Shown: piece after piece, positions 1 through 5,895 of the stretch
How the letters are laid out: each line of letters begins with the position of its first letter
Numbering within the stretch: position 1 is the first letter of the stretch
NCBI GenBank assembly: GCA_023252115.1
Contig: JAHEXM010000045.1
Location: forward strand, 1 to 9,407
Direction of reading: 5' to 3'
DNA: 9,407 bases
Source of the DNA: Micrococcales bacterium
Lineage (GTDB): Bacteria > Actinomycetota > Actinomycetes > S36-B12 > UBA10799
Program-made: the position numbers and the translations under genes
The notes under the pieces: model-generated
Databases searched by the model: none
The model's input: only the letters and a program-made list of their open reading frames with translations
What the model was told of the DNA's origin: nothing

Positions 1-66
1 CTTGACGCACCCACGGACGAGACTTCACTAGACAGAAGGAAGCCCAACAAGAAGGGACCAAGCTGA
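1..66 (+). CDS. Possible 3' end of an upstream gene (partial)
   Basis: Frame 1 is open from the window edge to a TGA at 64-66 and would give a 21-residue hydrophilic tail rich in Lys, Arg and Asp, ending NKKGPS. The TGA shares its A with the ATG at 66 (TGATG), an arrangement typical of translationally coupled neighbours. The other two forward frames contain stops. Twenty-one open codons could easily occur by chance, and the frame uses AGA, AGG and CTA, which are uncommon in the genes here. No family can be assigned from so short a piece. Confidence 0.35.
   Translation, partial: LDAPTDETSLDRRKPNKKGPS
51..57 (+). promoter_or_regulatory. Ribosome binding site of the alkyltransferase gene
   Basis: GAAGGGA lies 8 nt before the ATG at 66 and is a good Shine-Dalgarno match, which decides the start at 66 over the in-frame ATG at codon 23. 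A TTGACG at 2-7 could be a -35 box, but no convincing -10 follows at the right distance, so no promoter is claimed. Confidence 0.6.
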
Positions 67-602
67 TGGCGGTGCTTGAGGATGTGCGGTTTATTCCGCC
101 CAATGTGGACGCCACGGTGATCTACACGAAGATGAAGAGTCCGATTGGTGAGTTGACACTCGTCGGTGACGGTGAAGTCTTGACCAACTTGTCGATGGAA
201 GAGCACGACGATACGGCTCCAAAAATTGGTGACAATTGGAAGCACGACAGACGAGCCTTCAAGGACGCCCGAAAGCAGTTGACCGAGTACTTCAGCGGCA
301 AGCGAACGGACTTCACGATGCCGCTGGCGCCAAGTGGCACCGAGTTTCGAATGAGGGTGTGGGAAGCGCTTTGCCGCATTCCGTACGGAGAGACTGCGAC
401 ATACGGCGAAATAGCAACTGAAATCGGGAATCCAGCCGCCAGTCGCGCCGTCGGTATGGCGAACCATTACAACCCGATTGCGATCATCATTCCGTGCCAT
501 CGCGTGATTGGATCTGATGGATCGCTGACTGGCTACGGCGGCGGGCTCGGACGCAAATCTTTGTTGCTCGACCTCGAGATGCCGCAGCAGAGATTGAGCT
601 AG
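66..602 (+). CDS. ogt: Methylated-DNA--[protein]-cysteine S-methyltransferase (O6-alkylguanine DNA alkyltransferase)
   Basis: This is a suicide DNA-repair protein of 178 residues that transfers the alkyl group from O6-alkylguanine to its own cysteine. The active site PCHRV is at residues 143-147 with acceptor Cys144. Upstream are the conserved Asn of the NP motif (Asn136), the arginine finger in SRAVG (Arg127), and the helix-turn-helix segment beginning with TYGEIATEIG. The N-terminal ribonuclease-H-like domain covers roughly residues 18-85. The length is normal for a stand-alone Ogt-type protein with no Ada domain. The start is set by GAAGGGA 8 nt upstream. The gene ends TTG AGC TAG inside an inverted repeat shared with convergent menA. 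It has no direct role in quinone synthesis. Family assignment is firm; the symbol ogt rather than mgmt or adaB is a convention. Confidence 0.96.
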   Translation: MAVLEDVRFIPPNVDATVIYTKMKSPIGELTLVGDGEVLTNLSMEEHDDTAPKIGDNWKHDRRAFKDARKQLTEYFSGKRTDFTMPLAPSGTEFRMRVWEALCRIPYGETATYGEIATEIGNPAASRAVGMANHYNPIAIIIPCHRVIGSDGSLTGYGGGLGRKSLLLDLEMPQQRLS

Positions 603-618
603 TGCGTGCTAGCTCAAT
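593..618. terminator. Perfect 10-bp inverted repeat between convergent genes (candidate bidirectional terminator)
   Basis: The left arm at 593-602 reads ATTGAGCTAG and the right arm at 609-618 reads CTAGCTCAAT, exact reverse complements around a 6-nt loop TGCGTG. The arms contain the last two sense codons and the stop (TTG AGC TAG) of both convergent genes, so both proteins end Leu-Ser. A hairpin would form in transcripts from either side. There is no T-run on either flank, so it is not a classical intrinsic terminator, although many actinobacterial terminators lack one. Confidence 0.6.
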
Positions 619-1520
619 GCGACTCCGAGCGTAAGTAGCAGGCCAAACGCGAGCTGAATTCGCGCCGTGCCAACTAAAACCTTCACCAGGTCTGGACCAG
701 TGTCTCCGCGTCGAACACGCCGCAACGGAATTGTTGCCATTGGCAGGGCCACTAGTGCGAGCAGCGCGCCAGCTGGCAGGAATGGAACGTTGCCAACACC
801 ACACAGACCAAGAACACCAACGATCAAGAAGGGAACAAGAACGCAAAATGTGTAGAGCGCACGGGTGCGTTGATCACCGAGACGAACAGCCAGGGTTCGT
901 TTCCCTGCTTCGGTGTCACCCGGGATGTCACGCAAGTTGTTGACGACCAGTAAAGAACAAGCGAATAAGCCGATCGGTATCGAGAAAAGAAACGCGAGCA
1001 GATTCAACGAGTTGGTGAGGACAAAAGTGGTGCCGGTCACTGCGACAACGCCGAAGAAAATGAAAACGGAGACTTCGCCGACTCCGGCGTAGCCGTACGG
1101 CGATGGGCCGCCGGTATAAAACCAAGCGGCAAGAATTGCGATTACGCCGATGATGAGCAGCCACCACGCCTGGGTTAGCAGGGTCAGAAGAAGTCCTGCA
1201 ACGGCGGCAACACCGAATGATGCCCAAGCAACCTTCTTGACTGCTGACGGTTCGGCTAGTCCTTGGCCGACCAAACGAACCGGTCCAACTCGCACGTTGT
1301 CCGTTCCACGGATGCCATCTGAGTAGTCGTTCGCGTAGTTAACGCCGACCTGTAACGCAAGACTGACAACCAGTGCAAGAACGGCCCGGAACCAAAACGA
1401 CAGGGCTGATAGCGGAGTGCCGACGAATGCTGCGGTGGCAGTTCCGACAGCAACAGGGACGAATGCCGCTGGCAGAGTTTTGGGGCGAGCGCCCTCAAGC
1501 CACTCCTTGGTCGTTGCCAC
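609..1520 (-). CDS. menA: 1,4-dihydroxy-2-naphthoate polyprenyltransferase
   Basis: This is an integral membrane UbiA-family prenyltransferase of 303 residues. It attaches the polyprenyl chain to 1,4-dihydroxy-2-naphthoate with decarboxylation, giving demethylmenaquinone. The two Asp-rich motifs that bind Mg and diphosphate are present: NYANDYSDGIRGTD at residues 61-74 and NNLRDIPGDTEAGKRT at 194-209. Between and after them are about eight to nine hydrophobic segments. The opening EWLEGARPKTLPAA is typical of actinobacterial MenA and supports the GTG start at 1520. The upstream Shine-Dalgarno is weak (AAGAAG). The gene starts only 9 bp after the menE stop, so the two are almost certainly co-transcribed and possibly translationally coupled. 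It ends TTG AGC TAG in the inverted repeat shared with the convergent alkyltransferase gene. Confidence 0.96.
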   Translation of the reverse strand: MATTKEWLEGARPKTLPAAFVPVAVGTATAAFVGTPLSALSFWFRAVLALVVSLALQVGVNYANDYSDGIRGTDNVRVGPVRLVGQGLAEPSAVKKVAWASFGVAAVAGLLLTLLTQAWWLLIIGVIAILAAWFYTGGPSPYGYAGVGEVSVFIFFGVVAVTGTTFVLTNSLNLLAFLFSIPIGLFACSLLVVNNLRDIPGDTEAGKRTLAVRLGDQRTRALYTFCVLVPFLIVGVLGLCGVGNVPFLPAGALLALVALPMATIPLRRVRRGDTGPDLVKVLVGTARIQLAFGLLLTLGVALS

Positions 1521-1529
1521 TTGCGCTTC

Positions 1530-2765
1530 TTAGTGACCGCTCACGAGCTTGCGTAGTTCCTGCCGATCAACTTTGCCCGATGGCAAGGTCGGCAGTGAAC
1601 TCACAATGTCTACCTGGCGCGGGCGCGCTTCAGTGCCCAGTGCGTTGATCGTCAGGTCGGCCACGGCCCCGGGCAATGCATCGATCGATACCTCGGAGTT
1701 TGGTGACGCGACAACAAACGCCGCCAACCGTGATCCCCAATCGGAGTCGGGTACGGAAACAACAGCAACTTCGGCCACACTTGGGTGGCTCTGCATCACG
1801 GCTTCAACTGCGGCAACTGAAACATTGATGCCCCCCACTTGCACGATGTCGTCAATTCGTCCCAGGACCTCTAATTTGTTCTCGGCAGTGAGGCGTCCCA
1901 CGTCTTGTGTTCGATGCATACCCGGACTGAATGCTTCGTTCGTTAGGTCCTGTCGCAAGCGGTAGCCCCAAGCAGCCATCGGTCCACAAAGCTCGATGCG
2001 GCCAACTCCCTCTGAATCCGGGTCAACAATGTTGACGGCCACCCCCGCCAATGGAACGCCGTCATACACACATCCGCCAGCAGTTTCGGTCATGCCATAG
2101 GTCGTCACAATATTGGCGCCGAGTTGGCGCGCACGTCCGACAAGTCCGGCCGGTGCAGCGGCGCCACCAAGCAAAACAGTGTCATATCCCGCCAATGCCT
2201 CAATGCCGACCGATCCGAGTTCCATGATTCGGGCCAGCTGCGTTGGCACCAATGCAGTTCGAAGCGGAGCACCATCCGTGTCGGCCATGCCGCGCGCAGC
2301 CCGCGACGTAAGGGCAAATTCCTCGGCCGAAAACGAACCGGCGCCTCCGACCGTGTCCAGCGCGATGGGGTGAACACCGGACAGGTGTGCGCGAACCAGA
2401 ACTTGCAGTCCCGCGACATGATGAACGGGGAGGGCAAGGACCCAGCGCGCAGGACCGCCGAGTCGGCTGTCGGTTGCTTTTGCTGACGCAATCAAAGCCG
2501 AACCAGGAATCAATACCCCTCGGGGCTGACCCATGGAACCTGACGTCGCAACGACGACGGCAACATCGTCATGTTCAAGAGGAGCCAAGTCATCGTCAGG
2601 CCGCACTGCCTGAAGCACCCGGTCCACGTAGCCCGGTGGCCCCTGGGGGATTGGCGCAATTGCAGGTCCCGCACCCGATATGGCATCGGGCAGTTCGGCG
2701 GCCAGGGCCAAAACGCCGTCTGGGCCTGGTTCCACCGTCAACCGGGTAAGTCGCCGCGCTGCCAT
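1530..2765 (-). CDS. menE: o-Succinylbenzoate--CoA ligase
   Basis: This is an ANL-superfamily acyl-CoA ligase of 411 residues. It activates o-succinylbenzoate with ATP and CoA to OSB-CoA, the substrate of MenB. Visible motifs in order are the phosphate-binding loop TSGSMGQPRG (74-83), LPVHHVAG (112-119), TYGMTE (222-227), the hinge region GRIDDIVQVGG (around 308-318), and PSGKVDR near the C-terminus with catalytic Lys398. The protein is shorter at the N-terminus than generic acyl-CoA synthetases, as expected for compact actinobacterial MenE. The ATG at 2765 has no Shine-Dalgarno but sits 7 nt after a -10-like box, which suggests a leaderless mRNA. It is first in an operon with menA and divergent from menB. 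Men-cluster context makes this assignment much safer than motifs alone would. Confidence 0.94.
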   Translation of the reverse strand: MAARRLTRLTVEPGPDGVLALAAELPDAISGAGPAIAPIPQGPPGYVDRVLQAVRPDDDLAPLEHDDVAVVVATSGSMGQPRGVLIPGSALIASAKATDSRLGGPARWVLALPVHHVAGLQVLVRAHLSGVHPIALDTVGGAGSFSAEEFALTSRAARGMADTDGAPLRTALVPTQLARIMELGSVGIEALAGYDTVLLGGAAAPAGLVGRARQLGANIVTTYGMTETAGGCVYDGVPLAGVAVNIVDPDSEGVGRIELCGPMAAWGYRLRQDLTNEAFSPGMHRTQDVGRLTAENKLEVLGRIDDIVQVGGINVSVAAVEAVMQSHPSVAEVAVVSVPDSDWGSRLAAFVVASPNSEVSIDALPGAVADLTINALGTEARPRQVDIVSSLPTLPSGKVDRQELRKLVSGH

Positions 2766-2772
2766 CGCAGTT

Positions 2773-2800
2773 AGCCTAGGCGTACTGCCTCAGCCGTCAA
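2773..2800 (-). promoter_or_regulatory. Candidate leaderless promoter of menE-menA
   Basis: On the minus strand, TTGACG (plus-strand 2795-2800) is followed after 16 bp by TAGGCT (plus-strand 2773-2778). Then 7 nt separate it from the menE ATG. This matches the -35/-10 consensus layout of housekeeping sigma factors and would place transcription initiation at or next to the ATG, consistent with the absence of a ribosome binding site. The -10 overlaps the perfect 8-bp palindrome GCCTAGGC at 2774-2781. A TAGCCT at 2772-2777 on the plus strand could serve as an overlapping -10 for menB, but no matching -35 is visible. Confidence 0.5.
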
Positions 2801-2801
2801 C

Positions 2802-2807
2802 AGGAGA
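2802..2807 (+). promoter_or_regulatory. Ribosome binding site of menB
   Basis: AGGAGA lies 9 nt before the ATG at 2817. It is the strongest Shine-Dalgarno in the window and fixes the menB start, which otherwise looks about 30 residues early compared with known MenB proteins. It implies a leadered menB transcript, unlike divergent menE. Confidence 0.75.
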
Positions 2808-2816
2808 CTCGTCCCG

Positions 2817-3749
2817 ATGGATTCGCGAACTCGCTACCCCCTGCAACCCGTTGCATCGCCGGACAGTCCTGCGCTCACCGACCCATCACACTCCTCGATC
2901 GAGCCAGCAGCCAAGTGGATCCCGGTCGGCACCTACGGCGATATCAAGTACGAGAAGTCAGCAGGGGATCATTCCGGAATTGCCAAGATCACGATCAACC
3001 GCCCCGAAAAGCGCAATGCCTTCCGACCTCAGACGCTGTTCGAACTGCAAGATGCCTTCAACGTTGCCCGCGATGATGACGAAATTGGCGTCATCATCCT
3101 GACGGGACAGGGGGATTTAGCGTTCTGTTCAGGCGGAGATCAAGTCATTCGTGGCAACGACGGATACATCGGCGATGATGCCGTTGCGCAGAAGGGGATT
3201 GGGCGCCTTAACGTTTTGGATCTGCAGGTCCAAATCCGACGACTTCCGAAACCAGTGATCGCCATGGTGGCCGGGTACGCCATGGGCGGCGGGCACGTCT
3301 TGCACATCGTGTGCGACCTGAGTATCGCAGCCGACAACGCTCGCTTTGGTCAGACCGGACCCAAGGTCGGTTCTTTCGATGGTGGTTACGGCTCGGGACT
3401 TCTCGCCCGGCAAATCGGGCAGAAGCGTTCACGTGAAATCTGGTACCTGTGTCGGCAATATGGCGCCGAGCAGGCCTACGACTGGGGTCTGGTCAACTCC
3501 GTTGTCCCGCTTGTTGATTTGGAAAAGGAAACGGTCGCTTGGTGCAACGAGATGCTTGCTCACTCACCTCTTGCTTTGCGAATGTTGAAGGCTTCCCACA
3601 ATGCAGCTGATGATGGCCTTGCCGGCATACAACAACTCGCTGGCGATGCAACGCTGCTGTTTTACATGACTGAGGAAGCACAAGAAGGTCGGGACGCATA
3701 CAAAGAAAAGCGCAAGCCGGACTTCGGTCAGTTCCCCAAGCGCCCGTGA
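2817..3749 (+). CDS. menB: 1,4-dihydroxy-2-naphthoyl-CoA synthase, bicarbonate-dependent (type I) form
   Basis: This crotonase-fold enzyme of 310 residues performs the Dieckmann-type ring closure of OSB-CoA to DHNA-CoA. Visible features are [10 protein letters not shown] (60-69), the oxyanion-hole region FCSGGDQ (103-109), GYAMGGGH (153-160), and the active-site stretch [15 protein letters not shown] (179-193) with Ser186 and Asp188. The family C-terminus [13 protein letters not shown] is intact. Gly181 occupies the position held by Gly156 in E. coli MenB and by Asp185 in M. tuberculosis MenB, so this should be a bicarbonate-dependent enzyme. The segment around IWYLCRQY also looks like Bacillus and E. 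coli MenB rather than the mycobacterial one. About 33 N-terminal residues precede the conserved core (WIPVG at 34). The stop overlaps the menC start by 4 nt (GTGA). Confidence 0.96.
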   Translation: MDSRTRYPLQPVASPDSPALTDPSHSSIEPAAKWIPVGTYGDIKYEKSAGDHSGIAKITINRPEKRNAFRPQTLFELQDAFNVARDDDEIGVIILTGQGDLAFCSGGDQVIRGNDGYIGDDAVAQKGIGRLNVLDLQVQIRRLPKPVIAMVAGYAMGGGHVLHIVCDLSIAADNARFGQTGPKVGSFDGGYGSGLLARQIGQKRSREIWYLCRQYGAEQAYDWGLVNSVVPLVDLEKETVAWCNEMLAHSPLALRMLKASHNAADDGLAGIQQLAGDATLLFYMTEEAQEGRDAYKEKRKPDFGQFPKRP

Positions 3750-4774
3750 GTGACGCGCTTGATCAAGTGATGGCCGGTGCCATTCCGTACGTTTTGCATT
3801 TGTCGACCGAGTTTCGCGGAATCACGACACGCGAAGGGATGCTCCTTCGAGGGCCGAGCGGCTGGGGTGAGTTCGCACCGTTCCTCGAATACGACGACGA
3901 GACTTGCGCCAGGTGGCTCGCATTTGCCATCGAAGCCGCATTCGGGAGTTGGCCTGATGCCGTGCGCGATCAAGTGCCGGTCAACGCGATCATTCCCGCA
4001 GTTGACGCGCATACCGCTGCACGCCTGACGTACCGCGCGATCGTGGGTGACGGTTGTACAACAATGAAAGTCAAGGTCGCTCAAAGTGGGCAAACTCTTG
4101 ACGACGACATCGCTCGAGTTCAGGCGGTGAAGTCATCGCTGACTGCTGCAAACGCCTATGACGGAAAGATTCGACTTGATGCCAACGCCGGGTGGTCACT
4201 TGATCAGGCGGCAATCGCGATTCGCGAACTTGACGCAGTTGCTGGCGGTTTGGAATATGTAGAGCAACCGTGCGTGACCGTCGAGGATTTGGCGGAACTT
4301 CGGCGCAAAGTATCGGTGCCCATTGCAGCCGACGAGCTGATTCGAAATGCGGGCCAACCGTTTGTGGCTGCGGCCCATCAAGCAGTTGACGTGATCGTGA
4401 TGAAGCCGACCCACATGGGGGGCGTGGGCATTGCGTACGAAGTTGCACAAGCAGCTGGCATCCCGGTTGTAGTCTCCGGATCAATGGATTCCGCGATCGG
4501 ATTGTCGGCGGCAGTTGCCCTTGCTGCGGCACTGCCCAATCTGCCGTACGCCTGCGGACTTGGAACGGGCGCGCTACTTGCCGATGACCTGGTATCGCGC
4601 CCCCTTCGTCCGCGTCGCGGATACCTTCGGGTCGATCGACCCGAACCCGACGCGAACGCGTTGGCGGCGGCTGCAGCCCAAGTGTCACCAGAGAAAGCTG
4701 ATTGGTGGCGATCGCGGCTGACTCGCGCTTGGTACGCCGGCGCGAACAATCTTGTCGAATCGTTGGTGAACTGA
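3746..4774 (+). CDS. menC: o-Succinylbenzoate synthase
   Basis: This enolase-superfamily enzyme of 342 residues dehydrates SHCHC to o-succinylbenzoate. The expected catalytic set is complete: KVK with Lys108 and Lys110, the metal ligands Asp145 (LDAN), Glu173 (EQP) and Asp196 (ADE), and the opposite catalytic Lys220 (VMKP). The opening segment with FRGITTREG and GWGEFAPF resembles actinobacterial MenC. The GTG start at 3746 overlaps the menB stop (GTGA) and has no clear ribosome binding site, so translation probably depends on coupling to menB. It is followed 2 nt later by the ATG of the membrane protein frame. Related dipeptide epimerases and N-acylamino acid racemases share this fold, but the position in a men operon settles the function. 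Confidence 0.95.
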   Translation: MSDALDQVMAGAIPYVLHLSTEFRGITTREGMLLRGPSGWGEFAPFLEYDDETCARWLAFAIEAAFGSWPDAVRDQVPVNAIIPAVDAHTAARLTYRAIVGDGCTTMKVKVAQSGQTLDDDIARVQAVKSSLTAANAYDGKIRLDANAGWSLDQAAIAIRELDAVAGGLEYVEQPCVTVEDLAELRRKVSVPIAADELIRNAGQPFVAAAHQAVDVIVMKPTHMGGVGIAYEVAQAAGIPVVVSGSMDSAIGLSAAVALAAALPNLPYACGLGTGALLADDLVSRPLRPRRGYLRVDRPEPDANALAAAAAQVSPEKADWWRSRLTRAWYAGANNLVESLVN

Positions 4775-4776
4775 CG

Positions 4777-5142
4777 ATGTCGACAAACGAGGTAGAGGTA
4801 ACTGCCGTAAAGGCTAACGCCGTGTCGGTTCGACGAGTCATCGAGCACGTGGGCAACTTGCTGACTGACTTTCGCGGGGCAGCCGCGCTGATTGCAGTTG
4901 GGCTGCCGCTTTTGGTCATGTTGGTGCGCACTGGAATCGGGTTCTTCCCAATTGGCAGCATCAACAATTTCGTTCAGCTAACTACAGCCATTCCGGGGGC
5001 CGGGCACCTTCCAGGTGGCGCGCAATATCTCTACAACTCGATGACAGGGCCGTTCTTGGCTCACTTTGTTGGCGTCGACAACAGCGTTGACTGGATTCGC
5101 TTTCACATCGTGATGATCATCATTGGCATTGTCATCATGTGA
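4777..5142 (+). CDS. Unidentified membrane protein, N-terminal part (frame stopped by in-frame TGA)
   Basis: A 121-residue product starts at an ATG just 2 nt after the menC stop, with only a weak GGTGA upstream. A hydrophilic N-terminus of about 30 residues is followed by a transmembrane segment (about 33-52), an extracytoplasmic-looking stretch with GAGHLPGGAQYLYNSMTGPF, and a second hydrophobic helix from about 106 that reaches the TGA at 5140-5142 at residue 121. The downstream frame continues open without any shift for another 250 codons of membrane protein, so this is best read as the front of a single gene of about 371 residues carrying a nonsense codon, or as the first half of a split protein. 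I do not recognise the family. The position between menC and menD suggests a link to quinone biosynthesis or respiration, but that is only context. Confidence 0.7.
   Translation: MSTNEVEVTAVKANAVSVRRVIEHVGNLLTDFRGAAALIAVGLPLLVMLVRTGIGFFPIGSINNFVQLTTAIPGAGHLPGGAQYLYNSMTGPFLAHFVGVDNSVDWIRFHIVMIIIGIVIM
5140..5142 (+). other. In-frame TGA interrupting the membrane protein frame
   Basis: The context is ATG TGA TTG ATG GCG. The 4777 and 5143 frames are the same frame (a multiple of three apart), so no indel is involved and one base change would restore a sense codon (for example GGA, TGG, CGA, TTA or TCA). TGA also terminates menB and menC, and Trp is encoded by TGG throughout, so a reassigned genetic code is unlikely. 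The ATG just after the stop offers a possible restart at 5146. Confidence 0.85.
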
Positions 5143-5145
5143 TTG

Positions 5146-5895
5146 ATGGCGGCGCACGCTGCAGGTAGGCGTTTTGTTGGGGTGCTGTACGCGACATTTG
5201 CAGCAGCAAGTGTTTCAACCGTGCTGCTCGGTTGGGTTGGTTCGTACGACATCTACACATTAATTGGCCTGACAGTGATGGCCCTCTCCCGCTGGGGATG
5301 GATTGCCATTTTCGGCGGCATCATCGTGGGAACCACGAACATCGAAATGGGGGCCGCCGCATTTGTGGCCCTAGTTGTTGTTGGTTGGGCAGACGGTCGG
5401 CTCCAGATCTGGAACGCGGTAGGGGCGGCCGCTGGATTGATCATCGGCCATGGTCTGCTCCTGTGGTGGCAACATTCACATGGCGTCTCGGGGAGTCGTC
5501 TTGGTTACGCCGAGGCGTACGGGATTGACAAAATTTGGCACCTCAGCACGCATTCGCTTCCCGCTTTAGCGATGACCTGGATGGGTGCAGCGACCTTGTT
5601 GGTTGGGTGGACATGGCTTCATCGAGTCAGTAATCGGTGGCGGATCGTCGTTGCCCTAGTAATCGCAATTCTGCCCGGAATGCTTGCCCTGGATGAAACT
5701 CGTGTTTCGGCAGTCGTGGTTTGGCCGGTCGTGGCATGGCTGGTCGCCCGCAGCTTCAAGAAGATGCCGGGACCCACTAGCGCGGCTGCTGCAGCCACAT
5801 TGATTGTGGCGCTCGTCGTTCCACCAGTCTTCATGTGGGAAGGCGCAGTACACGTCGTCACCTGGTTCCCACAGATTGTTGCGGCAACAAAATGA
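5146..5895 (+). CDS. Unidentified polytopic membrane protein, C-terminal part
   Basis: This frame lies directly after the TGA. A TTG at 5143 and an ATG at 5146 are possible restarts, and neither has a clear ribosome binding site. The product of about 249 residues has roughly eight hydrophobic segments. Distinctive pieces include GWVGSYDIYTLIGL, GTTNIEMG, IGHGLLLWWQHSHG, KIWHLSTHSLP and LALDETRVSAVVVWP. The loop Asp, Glu and His residues loosely recall polytopic GT-C or EpsG-like glycan enzymes, but I cannot confirm that and assign no function. The end overlaps the menD start (ATGA at 5892-5895), so the 3' end keeps a coupling-type junction. If the TGA is a real nonsense mutation, this part is untranslated pseudogene sequence; if restart or suppression occurs, it is functional. 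Confidence 0.65.
   Translation: MAAHAAGRRFVGVLYATFAAASVSTVLLGWVGSYDIYTLIGLTVMALSRWGWIAIFGGIIVGTTNIEMGAAAFVALVVVGWADGRLQIWNAVGAAAGLIIGHGLLLWWQHSHGVSGSRLGYAEAYGIDKIWHLSTHSLPALAMTWMGAATLLVGWTWLHRVSNRWRIVVALVIAILPGMLALDETRVSAVVVWPVVAWLVARSFKKMPGPTSAAAAATLIVALVVPPVFMWEGAVHVVTWFPQIVAATK

Noticed and set aside
2..34. Promoter for the alkyltransferase gene with -35 TTGACG at 2-7
   Set aside because: No -10 hexamer with acceptable spacing was found, and the TGATG overlap hints that the gene may belong to an upstream operon.
4071..4967. 298-codon open frame on the minus strand opposite menC
   Set aside because: It is antisense to conserved menC catalytic motifs, has a low-complexity Arg/Pro/Ser composition and no recognisable domain. 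It is a by-product of the codon bias of menC.
5140..5180. Selenocysteine recoding of the TGA at 5140
   Set aside because: Only a weak 5-bp stem with a wobble pair (GCGGC/GCTGC) follows the TGA. It does not look like a bacterial SECIS, and the site is inside a hydrophobic helix with no redox motif.
5835..5891. 19-codon upstream extension of menD
   Set aside because: It overlaps the preceding membrane protein by a further 57 nt in another frame and has no MenD-like sequence. The ATGA junction at 5892 is the better start.
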